Assembly (NCBI GenBank): GCA_905365145.1
Contig: CAJPIO010000004.1
Span: forward strand, 1 to 52,252
Source: Candidatus Saccharimonadota bacterium
GTDB lineage: Bacteria; Patescibacteriota; Saccharimonadia; Saccharimonadales; Saccharimonadaceae
Length of the DNA: 52,252 bases
Direction: 5' to 3'
Part shown: in pieces, positions 32,576 through 41,276 of the stretch
How positions within the stretch are numbered: the stretch's first letter is position 1
Layout: every line of letters starts with the position of its first letter
Made by a program: the position numbers and the translations under genes
The notes under the pieces: generated by a model
What the model was told of the DNA's origin: nothing
The model's database searches: none
What the model saw: the letters and a program-made list of their open reading frames with translations, nothing else

Positions 32576-32604
32576 CTTATAGCAAAAAATCACGCTTATG
32601 TCAA
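32576..32604 (-). promoter_or_regulatory. Strong promoter for the coiled-coil/DUF5663 operon
   Basis: On the minus strand TTGACA (32604-32599) is followed by exactly 17 bases and TATAAG (32581-32576). The -35 is a perfect consensus and the leader is about 35 bases. Confidence 0.75.
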
Positions 32605-32680
32605 TATTTTTAGCGTAAAATGGGTAAAAATAGCTGAGATTTTTGCCGAGACGGCTGCAAATGCTATACTATTAAATATT

Positions 32681-33517
32681 ATGGAATGGTGGCAGGCTAT
32701 CATATTGGGTATTGTCGAGGGAGTAACGGAGTTTTTGCCAGTGTCGTCGACCGGGCATTTGACAATTGTCGAGAAGTTGATGGGTATGCGGATCAACGAT
32801 CCAAGTTTGACGGCTTTTACGGCTATTATTCAAATTGGCGCTATCGCTGCAGCGATAATTTATTTCCGAGATGATATTTGGCGGGTGATGAGTGCCTGGT
32901 GGCGCGGTTTGTGGTGGAAACGGGCGCGGCGGCAGTTTGATTACAAGTACGGCTGGGCAATTGTTATTGGATCGCTGCCGATTGCGGCTATCGGTTATGC
33001 TCTCAAAAATGAGGTCGAGACAGTGCTGCGCAGTTTATGGTTTGTGGCTTTTGCGTTGATTGGTTGGAGCCTGGTGATGTGGCTAGCCGACAAATGCAGC
33101 GCTGTGCGGCGCGGCGAGCGGCAGACAACTTGGCGGGATACGCTGGCGATTGGCTTAGGCCAGTGCTTAGCGCTGATTCCAGGCGTGTCGCGCTCAGGGG
33201 CGACGATTTCGGTGGGACTATTCCGCGGTTTTGATCGGGTAACGGTGACGAAATTAAGCTTCTTCCTGGGTATTCCAGCCTTGGTGGCGGCAGGTTTGTT
33301 AGAGGCGATGACTGCTTACAAATATATTGGCGGCGGCGTCGGCTGGGTACCAACAATTTTGGCGACAGCGGTGGCTTTTGCGGTTGGCTATTGGTCGATT
33401 GCTTGGCTGTTGAAATTTGTCGCCCGCAATGACTTTTCGTTGTTCATCCGGTACCGCATCGGTTTGGGCGTGATGATTATGTTATTGCTAATGACTGGCG
33501 CGATAACGGCAATATAA
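32681..33517 (+). CDS. uppP: Undecaprenyl-diphosphatase UppP/BacA
   Basis: The product (278 residues) recycles the C55 carrier by dephosphorylation. It has GIVEGVTEFLPVSSTGHL at the N-terminus, the second motif PGVSRSGATISVGL, and about eight membrane helices. TATACT lies 10 bases upstream of ATG 32681 and there is no ribosome binding site. It complements uppS at 24894. Confidence 0.95.
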   Translation: MEWWQAIILGIVEGVTEFLPVSSTGHLTIVEKLMGMRINDPSLTAFTAIIQIGAIAAAIIYFRDDIWRVMSAWWRGLWWKRARRQFDYKYGWAIVIGSLPIAAIGYALKNEVETVLRSLWFVAFALIGWSLVMWLADKCSAVRRGERQTTWRDTLAIGLGQCLALIPGVSRSGATISVGLFRGFDRVTVTKLSFFLGIPALVAAGLLEAMTAYKYIGGGVGWVPTILATAVAFAVGYWSIAWLLKFVARNDFSLFIRYRIGLGVMIMLLLMTGAITAI

Positions 33518-33537
33518 ATTAATAAAGAAAGAGTGCA

Positions 33538-34308
33538 ATGATTGAGGTCAAACATATTACCAAAATATACGGCAAAAAGAAGAATGCTTTTACGGCGCTG
33601 GATGATGTTAGCTTGAATATTGAAGAGGGCTCAAGCGTGGCTATTTTAGGTAAGTCCGGTAGTGGCAAATCGACGCTGATGCATGCGATTTCCGGGCTAG
33701 ACAAGCCGCAAAAGGGCAAGGTGCTAATTGACGGCGAAGACATTTTGCGGTTGAGGCCGCGGGCTACTGACAAATTCCGGGCGCAGAAGATGAGTTTTAT
33801 CTTCCAGAGTTTCTTCGTCGAAGGCGGCGAGAGTTGTTATGATAATGTCAGTTTGGCGTTAGAAACGGCTGGCGTGGTGCGGATCGGCCGCAAGAAACGG
33901 ATCATTGAAGCGCTGGAAGCGGTTGACTTGGGCGATAAGATTAAGTCGCGTGCCAAAGACCTTTCAGGCGGGCAAAAACAGCGTTTGGCGATTGCTCGGG
34001 CGATTGTCGGCCGTCCGCAGATTTTGTTTGCTGACGAGCCGACGGGCAACCTAGATTCGGCAACCTCAAAGGTAATCGAGGATTTGTTATTTAATTATTG
34101 TAAAGAAAACAACGCTACGCTAATTATCGTGACCCACGATGAAGATTTAGCGCAAAAATGCCAGCGGGTGATTCATATCAAAGACGGCAAGATTGAATCA
34201 GACTCTGTCGCTAGGAAACTGGCCGCTAAAAACCAAAGCAAAGCATTAACCAAAACTGCTGCCAAAAATAAATCGGCCGGCAAGCCAGCAAAGGAGACAA
34301 AACAATGA
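33538..34308 (+). CDS. ABC transporter ATP-binding protein, MacB/LolD type
   Basis: The product (256 residues) has Walker A GKSGSGKST, Q-loop IFQSFF, signature LSGGQKQR, Walker B ILFADEPTG and the H-loop VTHD. After residue 220 it carries an Ala/Lys-rich tail (KNQSKALTKTAAKNKS) absent from most relatives. It overlaps the permease gene by ATGA. MacB-type pairs act as mechanotransmission machines for export or extracytoplasmic work; the substrate is unknown. Confidence 0.92.
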   Translation: MIEVKHITKIYGKKKNAFTALDDVSLNIEEGSSVAILGKSGSGKSTLMHAISGLDKPQKGKVLIDGEDILRLRPRATDKFRAQKMSFIFQSFFVEGGESCYDNVSLALETAGVVRIGRKKRIIEALEAVDLGDKIKSRAKDLSGGQKQRLAIARAIVGRPQILFADEPTGNLDSATSKVIEDLLFNYCKENNATLIIVTHDEDLAQKCQRVIHIKDGKIESDSVARKLAAKNQSKALTKTAAKNKSAGKPAKETKQ

Positions 34309-35672
34309 AAACAACTGATATTATCGCCAGAGCCGGCCGCAATTTGCGCCGCGCTAAAATGCGAACGATTTTGACTAGCGTAGCTATTGCGGTGGGCGGT
34401 TTTGCGATTATGGCTAGCTTGATGGTTGGAGAGGGTGCTAGGCAGTACGTTGATCGGATAATCAGCAGTAATATTGATCCGAATGGCTTGATTATTGCCA
34501 AAGATAAGCGGGTTGTTGCTGCCGGTGCAGCCACTGGCAGCAGAAATGAGCTAACCGAGTACAATCCGAATGCAAAATCATACTACGGCCAAGATTACGA
34601 CACACTCACCCAAAGCGATATCGAAAAGCTGCGCCAGCGCAAGGATCTCAAAAATGTTGAGCCGGGTTATCAACTGCAGCCGAAATACGTGACTTTTAGT
34701 GTAAAAGGCGACAAAAAATACGTCGCTCAAGTCATGATGCGCGATAATAGCTTGCAGTTAGAGACTGCGGCTGGTCGCGAGATCAAATCGGGGACAAAAC
34801 TAGCGCCAGACGAAGCGGTCATACCAGAGAGCTACACTGAAAAATTAGGTAAAACAGCGGCAGAGGTGGTTGGTTCGACGCTAACGATTACCATTAGCCA
34901 GCAGCCGCAGCAGGTAGATAGTGCGACAATTCAGCGGGTATATGCCGAGGAAGGTGAAACTGGCGTGAAAGAGTTGCTAAGCGGCAAAATGCTAAATAAA
35001 CAGTTTAAAATTGCGGCAGTTATCAAGAAATCGCCAGATCAGATGGTTAACCGGCCGAATTTGTACATTGACTCGAGTGCTGCTAAGGAGCTGACTGATT
35101 TTAGTACCGCCGGAACGGATTCTTATCAGAAATATATTTTTACTAATGCGACTGCCACTGGCGGTAAAACTCCTGAAGAGGTTCGTGATAGCTTGAAAGA
35201 TGCCGGTTATCCGTCGATGACTTCGAAAGACGTGCAGAGCATGATTTTTACTTTTGTGAATATATTGCAAACCATTGTCATGGGGTTTGGTATCTTGGCA
35301 CTGGTAGTCAGCGTGTTCGGTATTGTTAATACGATGTATATCTCGGTGTTAGAGCGGACGCAGCAGATTGGTTTGATGAAGGCTCTGGGCGCGTCGAAAC
35401 GCGACATTGCCCGGCTGTTCCGTTACGAGGCGGCATGGGTCGGTTTCTTGGGCGGTATGCTTGGCGTGCTGGGTGCCTGGGGAGCTGGTACGCTGGCTAA
35501 TCCGGCAATTTCTAATGCGTTGGGTCTGGGCAAATATAGTTTGCTGATTTTCCAGCCGATAAATGCCGCCGTTGTAGTGTTGGCGCTGATGCTGGTAGCG
35601 ATCGTCGCTGGTTGGCTACCGAGTCGCAAGGCGGCGAAACTTGACCCGATTGAGGCACTGCGAACGGAGTAA
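34305..35672 (+). CDS. ABC transporter permease, MacB/FtsX type
   Basis: The product (455 residues) has an N-terminal membrane helix (about 20-42), a large extracytoplasmic domain (about 45-315) and three C-terminal helices of the FtsX-like fold (VFGIVNTMYISVLERTQQIGLMKALGASKRDI is the hallmark between the first and second). It partners the ATPase whose gene overlaps it. No adaptor protein gene is adjacent, as expected for an organism with a single membrane. Confidence 0.9.
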   Translation: MKTTDIIARAGRNLRRAKMRTILTSVAIAVGGFAIMASLMVGEGARQYVDRIISSNIDPNGLIIAKDKRVVAAGAATGSRNELTEYNPNAKSYYGQDYDTLTQSDIEKLRQRKDLKNVEPGYQLQPKYVTFSVKGDKKYVAQVMMRDNSLQLETAAGREIKSGTKLAPDEAVIPESYTEKLGKTAAEVVGSTLTITISQQPQQVDSATIQRVYAEEGETGVKELLSGKMLNKQFKIAAVIKKSPDQMVNRPNLYIDSSAAKELTDFSTAGTDSYQKYIFTNATATGGKTPEEVRDSLKDAGYPSMTSKDVQSMIFTFVNILQTIVMGFGILALVVSVFGIVNTMYISVLERTQQIGLMKALGASKRDIARLFRYEAAWVGFLGGMLGVLGAWGAGTLANPAISNALGLGKYSLLIFQPINAAVVVLALMLVAIVAGWLPSRKAAKLDPIEALRTE

Positions 35673-35750
35673 TTTACAGCGAAATAAGTTGGTTTGATAC
35701 GATTAATAGATTCGTTGGCGTACGGTATCGCGAGATGATATACTAATGCT

Positions 35751-36998
35751 ATGCTAGATATTCGCTATATTCGAGAAAACGCCGATCGCGTTCAGGAATC
35801 GGCAAAAAATAAAGGCTACAATGACGTATCGATTGCTCGTTTGTTAGACACTGATGAGCAGCGACGGCAATTGCAGCAGCAGGTTGATGAATTGCGCACG
35901 CAGCGCAACGAAATTGCTAGCCAGATGAAGGGTGGTAAGCCAGCGCCAGAATTAGTCGAAAAAGGCCGGTCGCTGAAGGGAAAGCTAGCAGAATTAGAAA
36001 GCGAATTGCATGATGTTGACGCGGATTTCCAAGCGCAGATGGATGCCGTGCCTAATGTAACGCTCGAGGACGTACCGCTGGGCGGCGAGGAAGATAGCGT
36101 CGAAGTTAAGGCGTGGGGAGACAAACGCCAATCGGCAGAAGATCACCTTGAGTTTGCGACGCAGCGCGGCTGGCTAGATTTTGAGCGCGGCGCCAAGGTA
36201 GCCGGCACCAAATTCTACTATATTAAGGGCGATTTGATGCTGCTAGAGAACGCGATTTATCAATATGCGCTGAATTTGTTGATTTCTAAAGGATTTACGC
36301 CGATGACAGTACCGCATATGGTGTCGGGCCGGGTAGCTCGTGGTTCGGGATTTGCTCCTAAAAGCCACAAAGAAAGTAACGAGTACTTTATAGATGGCGA
36401 AGACACGATGCTAATCGGTACGGCTGAAGCGCCACTGACTGGCTTTCACGCCGATGAAATCATCGATGAGAAAGATTTGCCGCTGCTGTATACCGGCTAC
36501 AGCCCGTGCTATCGTAAGGAAGCGGGTGCAGCTGGCAAGTTTAGTCGCGGACTATTCCGCGTGCACCAGTTCAATAAGCTGGAAATGTATATCTTTTGTA
36601 CGCCAGAACAATCAGTCCAAATGCACGAAAAAATCTTGTCGATCGAGGAAGAAATTTGGCAAAACTTAGGCGTGCCGTACCGTGTGGTGAATATCGCGGC
36701 TGGCGACCTCGGTGCGCCAGCAGCCAAAAAATATGATATCGAGTACTGGTCGCCAGTTGATAAGCAGTATCGCGAGTTGACTAGCTGCTCGAATTGTACT
36801 GATTTTCAGGCTAGAAATCTTAATATTCGTGTGCGCCGCAGCGACGGTTCGCTGCAGGTACTGCACACGCTAAACGGTACAGCGGTGAGTTTGGCGCGCT
36901 CGCTAGTGGCAATCATCGAGAATTACCAGACTGATGATGGTAAGCTGCGCGTACCAGAGGTACTGCGGCCGTATCTAGGTAATCGCGAGGAATTGTGA
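35751..36998 (+). CDS. serS: Seryl-tRNA synthetase
   Basis: The product (415 residues) has the N-terminal coiled-coil arm that grips tRNA-Ser (about 25-105), motif 2 (CYRKEAGAAGKFSRGLFRVHQFNKLE) and motif 3 (TLNGTAVSLARSLVAIIENYQ). Full family length. TATACT (35739-35744) ends 6 bases before ATG 35751, so it is leaderless. Its stop overlaps the start of pyrD. Confidence 0.95.
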   Translation: MLDIRYIRENADRVQESAKNKGYNDVSIARLLDTDEQRRQLQQQVDELRTQRNEIASQMKGGKPAPELVEKGRSLKGKLAELESELHDVDADFQAQMDAVPNVTLEDVPLGGEEDSVEVKAWGDKRQSAEDHLEFATQRGWLDFERGAKVAGTKFYYIKGDLMLLENAIYQYALNLLISKGFTPMTVPHMVSGRVARGSGFAPKSHKESNEYFIDGEDTMLIGTAEAPLTGFHADEIIDEKDLPLLYTGYSPCYRKEAGAAGKFSRGLFRVHQFNKLEMYIFCTPEQSVQMHEKILSIEEEIWQNLGVPYRVVNIAAGDLGAPAAKKYDIEYWSPVDKQYRELTSCSNCTDFQARNLNIRVRRSDGSLQVLHTLNGTAVSLARSLVAIIENYQTDDGKLRVPEVLRPYLGNREEL

Positions 36999-38125
36999 TG
37001 AAGCGAGTGGTGCGTCAAGTTTCGCGCAGCGGCTATCAGAAACTTGCTAAACCGTTGCTTTTTCGACAACACCCAGACAAAGCGCATGAGGGTATGATCA
37101 AAGCAGCGCGAGCACTGCACCGAGTGCGCGGCGAGAATATTTTGCGGGTGTGGAATTATCGCAATTCGCGGCTCGAGCAGGAGATTTTAGGCCTAAAATT
37201 CAAAAATCCGCTAGGAATGTCAGCTGGGCTGGACAAGAACTTCGACCTGCCGCCGGTGGCTAAGCGGATTGGCTTAGGTTTCGAAATTGGCGGTTCGACT
37301 ACTGCGCAGGTTTGCGCTGGTAATCCGCGGCCGTGGTTTCGCCGCTTACCGAGCGAGAAATCGATTGTAGTTAACGTCGGCTTGGCAAATAACGGAGTCG
37401 CTCGCAATATACAGCGAATTAAGCGGTATCCGCGGCGGCTGTGGCGCGATTTCCCGTTGAGCGTGTCAATTGCTAAAACCAATAATCCCGAAAATGTTAG
37501 CGATAGCGAAGCGATTGCCGACTATTGCCAAAGTTTGCGCCAGCTAGAGGCAGCTGGTTGCGCGCCGTTGTACGAAATCAATATTAGCTGTCCGAATACT
37601 TATGGCGGCGAGCCGTTTACGACGCCAGCGCGGCTGGATAAATTATTGACGGCGGTAGATAACTTGCGTTTAACGCGGCCAATTTTCGTTAAGATGCCGA
37701 CAGATAAAAAGTGGCCGGAATTTATGAAGCTGCTAGCAGTAATTGATCGGCATGAGATTGCTGGCTTAACGATTGGTAATCTAGTCAAGGACCGCTCAGC
37801 GCTGCGTAATTCAAAATTGCTGGATAACGAGATCAGGGGAAATCTCAGCGGCCAGCCGGCGCGGGAGCTTACTACTGGCTTAATTTTCAAAACTTATGCC
37901 AAATACCGCGATCGTTTTGTGATTATCGGTGTCGGCGGCGTGTTTACTGCCGAGGATGCTTACGAGAAGATTTGTGCTGGTGCGAGTCTGGTGGCTATGG
38001 TGACGGCGCTAATGTTTGAGGGGCCGCAGGTTGTCGGCGAAATTAACGAAGGCCTGGTTAAGTTGCTCGATCGCGATGGCTTTCAGAATATTACTGAGGC
38101 GATTGGTAGCGCTCACCATGGCTAA
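36998..38125 (+). CDS. pyrD: Dihydroorotate dehydrogenase (class 2-like)
   Basis: The product (375 residues) has a class 2-type N-terminal extension (LLFRQHPDKAHEGMIKAARALH), then LGLKFKNPLGMSAGLDKNF, GFEIGGSTTAQVCAGNPRPW and the FMN-binding VGGVFTAEDAYEKICAGASLV. The active-site segment reads EINISCPNTYGG, with Cys as catalytic base, whereas class 2 enzymes usually have Ser (NISSPN). No other pyrimidine-synthesis gene is in the window. ATG 36998 shares one base with the serS stop, so the genes are coupled. Confidence 0.88.
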   Translation: MKRVVRQVSRSGYQKLAKPLLFRQHPDKAHEGMIKAARALHRVRGENILRVWNYRNSRLEQEILGLKFKNPLGMSAGLDKNFDLPPVAKRIGLGFEIGGSTTAQVCAGNPRPWFRRLPSEKSIVVNVGLANNGVARNIQRIKRYPRRLWRDFPLSVSIAKTNNPENVSDSEAIADYCQSLRQLEAAGCAPLYEINISCPNTYGGEPFTTPARLDKLLTAVDNLRLTRPIFVKMPTDKKWPEFMKLLAVIDRHEIAGLTIGNLVKDRSALRNSKLLDNEIRGNLSGQPARELTTGLIFKTYAKYRDRFVIIGVGGVFTAEDAYEKICAGASLVAMVTALMFEGPQVVGEINEGLVKLLDRDGFQNITEAIGSAHHG

Positions 38126-38170
38126 ATGCTATAATTAAAATACATTATCGGTTTAACGAAAGGGGTCAAA

Positions 38171-38548
38171 GTGATTGCAGATATTGATATAACTGGCGTA
38201 GGCGGCTACGTTTTGGATGAACCGACGAGAAAGTATATTAGCAAGAAAATCGGCAGATTAGATCGCTTAGTGACGCGGCATGCTCGCAAAACTATGAGTG
38301 CTTCGGTGAAGATCGAGGAAGTCAATCGCGATAACGGCAACAAATATGAAGTCGAAGTGATTATTAACGTGCCAGATCAGGTTATTAAAGCCAAAGATTC
38401 GACAATGAACGTTATGGCGGCAACTGACATCGTCGAGCGCAAGCTAGCCGGGCAACTTCGCAAGTATAAGCAAAATTTGTTAGCTCACGTTGGCCGGCGC
38501 GATATACTGGCGCGGTTCAAACGCGGTTTTGACCGCGAAACACAGTAG
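38171..38548 (+). CDS. hpf: Ribosome hibernation-promoting factor/RaiA family
   Basis: The product (125 residues) matches the short HPF/YfiA fold: ITGVGGYVLDEPTRKYISKKIGRLDRLV, then VKIEEVNRDNGNKYEVEVIINVP and MNVMAATDIVERKLAGQLRKYK. It lacks the C-terminal dimerisation domain of long HPF. GTG 38171 follows GAAAGGGG, and TATAAT lies in the short gap after pyrD. A terminator follows. Confidence 0.88.
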   Translation: MIADIDITGVGGYVLDEPTRKYISKKIGRLDRLVTRHARKTMSASVKIEEVNRDNGNKYEVEVIINVPDQVIKAKDSTMNVMAATDIVERKLAGQLRKYKQNLLAHVGRRDILARFKRGFDRETQ

Positions 38549-38566
38549 CGATTTAGTAGCAGCCTC

Positions 38567-38612
38567 TTCCAAAACTCCCCGAAAACAGTTATAATTAGGG
38601 GAGTTTTTGGAA
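38567..38612 (+). terminator. hpf terminator with secA -10 box in its loop
   Basis: TTCCAAAACTCCCC (38567-38580) pairs with GGGGAGTTTTTGGAA (38598-38612) with one extra T. The 17-base loop contains TATAAT (38590-38595), placed to start a secA transcript just inside the 3' arm. The same DNA would end hpf transcription and begin secA. Confidence 0.65.
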
Positions 38613-38642
38613 AATACCTGAAAGTGAGGGAAATTTGACGTT

Positions 38643-41276
38643 ATGGCGATAACACAACAGAAGGTGCTGACGAAGGTTTTTGGTGACCCGCAGAAGCGGA
38701 TTTTGCGGCGTTTACAAAAGAAAGTCGACGAAATTAATGCTCTTGGCCCGAAGTACAAGAAATTATCTGACGAGGAATTGGCTGGCCAAACCGATGTTTT
38801 GCGCAAGCGTCTGCAGAAGAAATCTGTGACACTTGATACGATTTTGCCAGACGCTTTTGCGGTGGTACGCGAGATGGCTGATCGGACAATCGGCGAGCGC
38901 CATTACGATGTGCAGCTGATTGGTTCGATGGTGTTGCATGAGGGTAGCGTGGCCGAGCTGAAGACTGGCGAGGGTAAAACTTTGATGTCGACGTTAGCAG
39001 CCTACTTAAATGCGCTTGAAGGCAAAGGCGTACATGTTGTAACTGTCAACGATTATCTGGCACAGCGCGATGCTGGCTGGATGGGGCAAATTTATAATGC
39101 GTTAGGTTTATCGACTGGGGTGATCATCAATGAGGCTTCATTCTTGTATGACGAAAATTATAACAATGAGGCGCATACTGATCCGCGCATGAAGAAGCTT
39201 CGTCCGTGCACCCGTAAAGAAGCTTACCAGGCAGATATTACCTATGGTACTAATAATGAATTCGGCTTTGATTATTTGCGCGATAACATGGTTAATGATA
39301 TCGAATTGGTGCGCCAGCGCGAGTTGAATTTTGCAATTGTCGACGAGGTGGACTCGATTCTGATTGACGAAGCGCGGACGCCGCTAATTATTAGCGCGCC
39401 GGCCGCTGAAAATCCTGATAGCTATTATCAATTTGCCAAGATTGCGGCGAAGTTGACGCCAGAGGATTACACCTTGGAAGAGAAGCGCAAGCAGGTAGCT
39501 CTTACTGACGAAGGTGTCGAGAAAGTCCAAAAAATGCTGGGTATAAAAAACTTATACACGCCAGAGTATGTGCGCAGCGTTTACCATATGGATCAAGCTT
39601 TGCGGGCGCAAACGTTGTTTCATCGCGACAAAGACTATGTGGTGACAAACGACGGCGAGGTGATAATTGTTGATGAGCACACTGGTCGGCTCAAGCAAGG
39701 CAACCGTTATAGTGAAGGCTTGCATCAGGCGATTGAAGCCAAAGAAGGCGTACCAGTGCTGCAGGAAAGCATGACGCTAGCGACGATTTCTTTTCAGAAT
39801 TACTTCCGCTTGTACAAAAAACTTAGCGGCATGACTGGTACTGCTTTCACTGAGGCTGAAGAGTTTCAACAAATTTATTCGCTCGACGTAGTGGTGGTGC
39901 CGCCGAACAAGCCAATTACTCGCCAGGACCATCAGGACTTAATCTACAAGACCGAGAAAGGCAAACTGAAAGCAGTAGCTCAAGCGATCAAAGAGTATTA
40001 CGATGAAGGCCGTCCGGTGTTGGTTGGCTCCGGTTCAATCGCTAAAAACGAAATGATTGCCAAATATTTGGATAGCGAAGGTATTAAGTACGAAATTCTA
40101 AATGCCAAGAACAACGAGCGCGAAGCAGAGATTATCTCGCATGCTGGCGAGAAAGGCGCGATTACGCTAGCTACTAACATTGCTGGCCGCGGTACCGACA
40201 TCAAACTCGGGCCTGGCGTCAAAGAACTGGGTGGTCTAGTGGTCATTGGTTCAGAGCGCCACGAATCGCGCCGAATTGACAATCAGCTGCGCGGCCGCGG
40301 CGGCCGGCAGGGAGACCCGGGCGATACGCAGTTTTATGTTTCGACCGAGGACGATTTGATGCGTATCTTTCAGGGCGAGCGGATTGCTAATGTGTTGGAA
40401 CGCCTAGGTGTCGATGAGGAAACGGCAATCCAGAATCGTGCCGTCAGCAAGACATTGGAAGCAGCGCAGAAGCGAGTCGAAGGTTATAACTTTGATACGC
40501 GCAAAAATGTTGTTCAGTACGATAATGTTATTAATCGCCATCGCAAAGTTGTTTACACGGTGCGCCGCAAAATCCTCGAAGGCGATAATATCAAACCAGA
40601 AATTCAGCGTTTGCTACGGGCGATGGTTAATAAATTAACAGAGGTGCCGGCCAAGAATAATCCAAAATTTGTCGAAGAATTTGCAGAGATTATTCCGCTA
40701 GAGACCGACGAAATTGATAAAATTGGCGCGATCAAAAAAGATAGTCAGCGCCGCGATAAAGCGTTAGCTGCTGCACAAAAAATGTATACAGCCAAAGAAA
40801 GAGAGCTCGGCGACGATCTAATCCGCGGGGTTGAGCGCGAAGTTTATCTGCAAGTACTCGATACGCTATGGATGCAGCACCTCGAAAATATGCAGCATTT
40901 GCGCGAAGGTATTCACTGGCGCAGCGTTGGCCAGCGCGACCCGCTGGTTGAATACCGCAGTGAGTCGCAGAAGCTGTTTGATAGCTTACAAGCGACATTG
41001 CGTGAGGAAGTCTTGCGTGCTATTTATCATGTGCGCGCCACCGACGCTATTAGCCGCGAATCAATTGACGATGATCACCAAACGGAATTGACGAAGCTTG
41101 CCGAGACCTCGGTCGAGCATGGTGTCAACGAAATCACCGGCGGCGAAGAGAATCGTGATCACGATTTCGGCGGTTCAATAAAAAGAGCCGCCTCGACCGC
41201 CGAAACTAATCATAGGCGCAACGTTGCCCGCAAAAAGAAAAAGGCCAAACGCCAGAATCGAAAAAAGAGCCGCTAG
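38643..41276 (+). CDS. secA: Preprotein translocase ATPase SecA
   Basis: The product (877 residues) drives export through SecYEG. It has Walker A (KTGEGKTLM), VNDYLAQRDA, FDYLRDNM, the DEVDSILIDEARTPLIIS Walker B region, TGTAFTEAEEF, NIAGRGTDIKLG and GGRQGDPGDTQFYVSTEDDLMR. The C-terminus is basic (KKKKAKRQNRKK) and lacks the zinc-binding Cys motif. GTGAGGGA lies upstream of ATG 38643. The M16 peptidase gene starts at the next base. Confidence 0.97.
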   Translation: MAITQQKVLTKVFGDPQKRILRRLQKKVDEINALGPKYKKLSDEELAGQTDVLRKRLQKKSVTLDTILPDAFAVVREMADRTIGERHYDVQLIGSMVLHEGSVAELKTGEGKTLMSTLAAYLNALEGKGVHVVTVNDYLAQRDAGWMGQIYNALGLSTGVIINEASFLYDENYNNEAHTDPRMKKLRPCTRKEAYQADITYGTNNEFGFDYLRDNMVNDIELVRQRELNFAIVDEVDSILIDEARTPLIISAPAAENPDSYYQFAKIAAKLTPEDYTLEEKRKQVALTDEGVEKVQKMLGIKNLYTPEYVRSVYHMDQALRAQTLFHRDKDYVVTNDGEVIIVDEHTGRLKQGNRYSEGLHQAIEAKEGVPVLQESMTLATISFQNYFRLYKKLSGMTGTAFTEAEEFQQIYSLDVVVVPPNKPITRQDHQDLIYKTEKGKLKAVAQAIKEYYDEGRPVLVGSGSIAKNEMIAKYLDSEGIKYEILNAKNNEREAEIISHAGEKGAITLATNIAGRGTDIKLGPGVKELGGLVVIGSERHESRRIDNQLRGRGGRQGDPGDTQFYVSTEDDLMRIFQGERIANVLERLGVDEETAIQNRAVSKTLEAAQKRVEGYNFDTRKNVVQYDNVINRHRKVVYTVRRKILEGDNIKPEIQRLLRAMVNKLTEVPAKNNPKFVEEFAEIIPLETDEIDKIGAIKKDSQRRDKALAAAQKMYTAKERELGDDLIRGVEREVYLQVLDTLWMQHLENMQHLREGIHWRSVGQRDPLVEYRSESQKLFDSLQATLREEVLRAIYHVRATDAISRESIDDDHQTELTKLAETSVEHGVNEITGGEENRDHDFGGSIKRAASTAETNHRRNVARKKKKAKRQNRKKSR

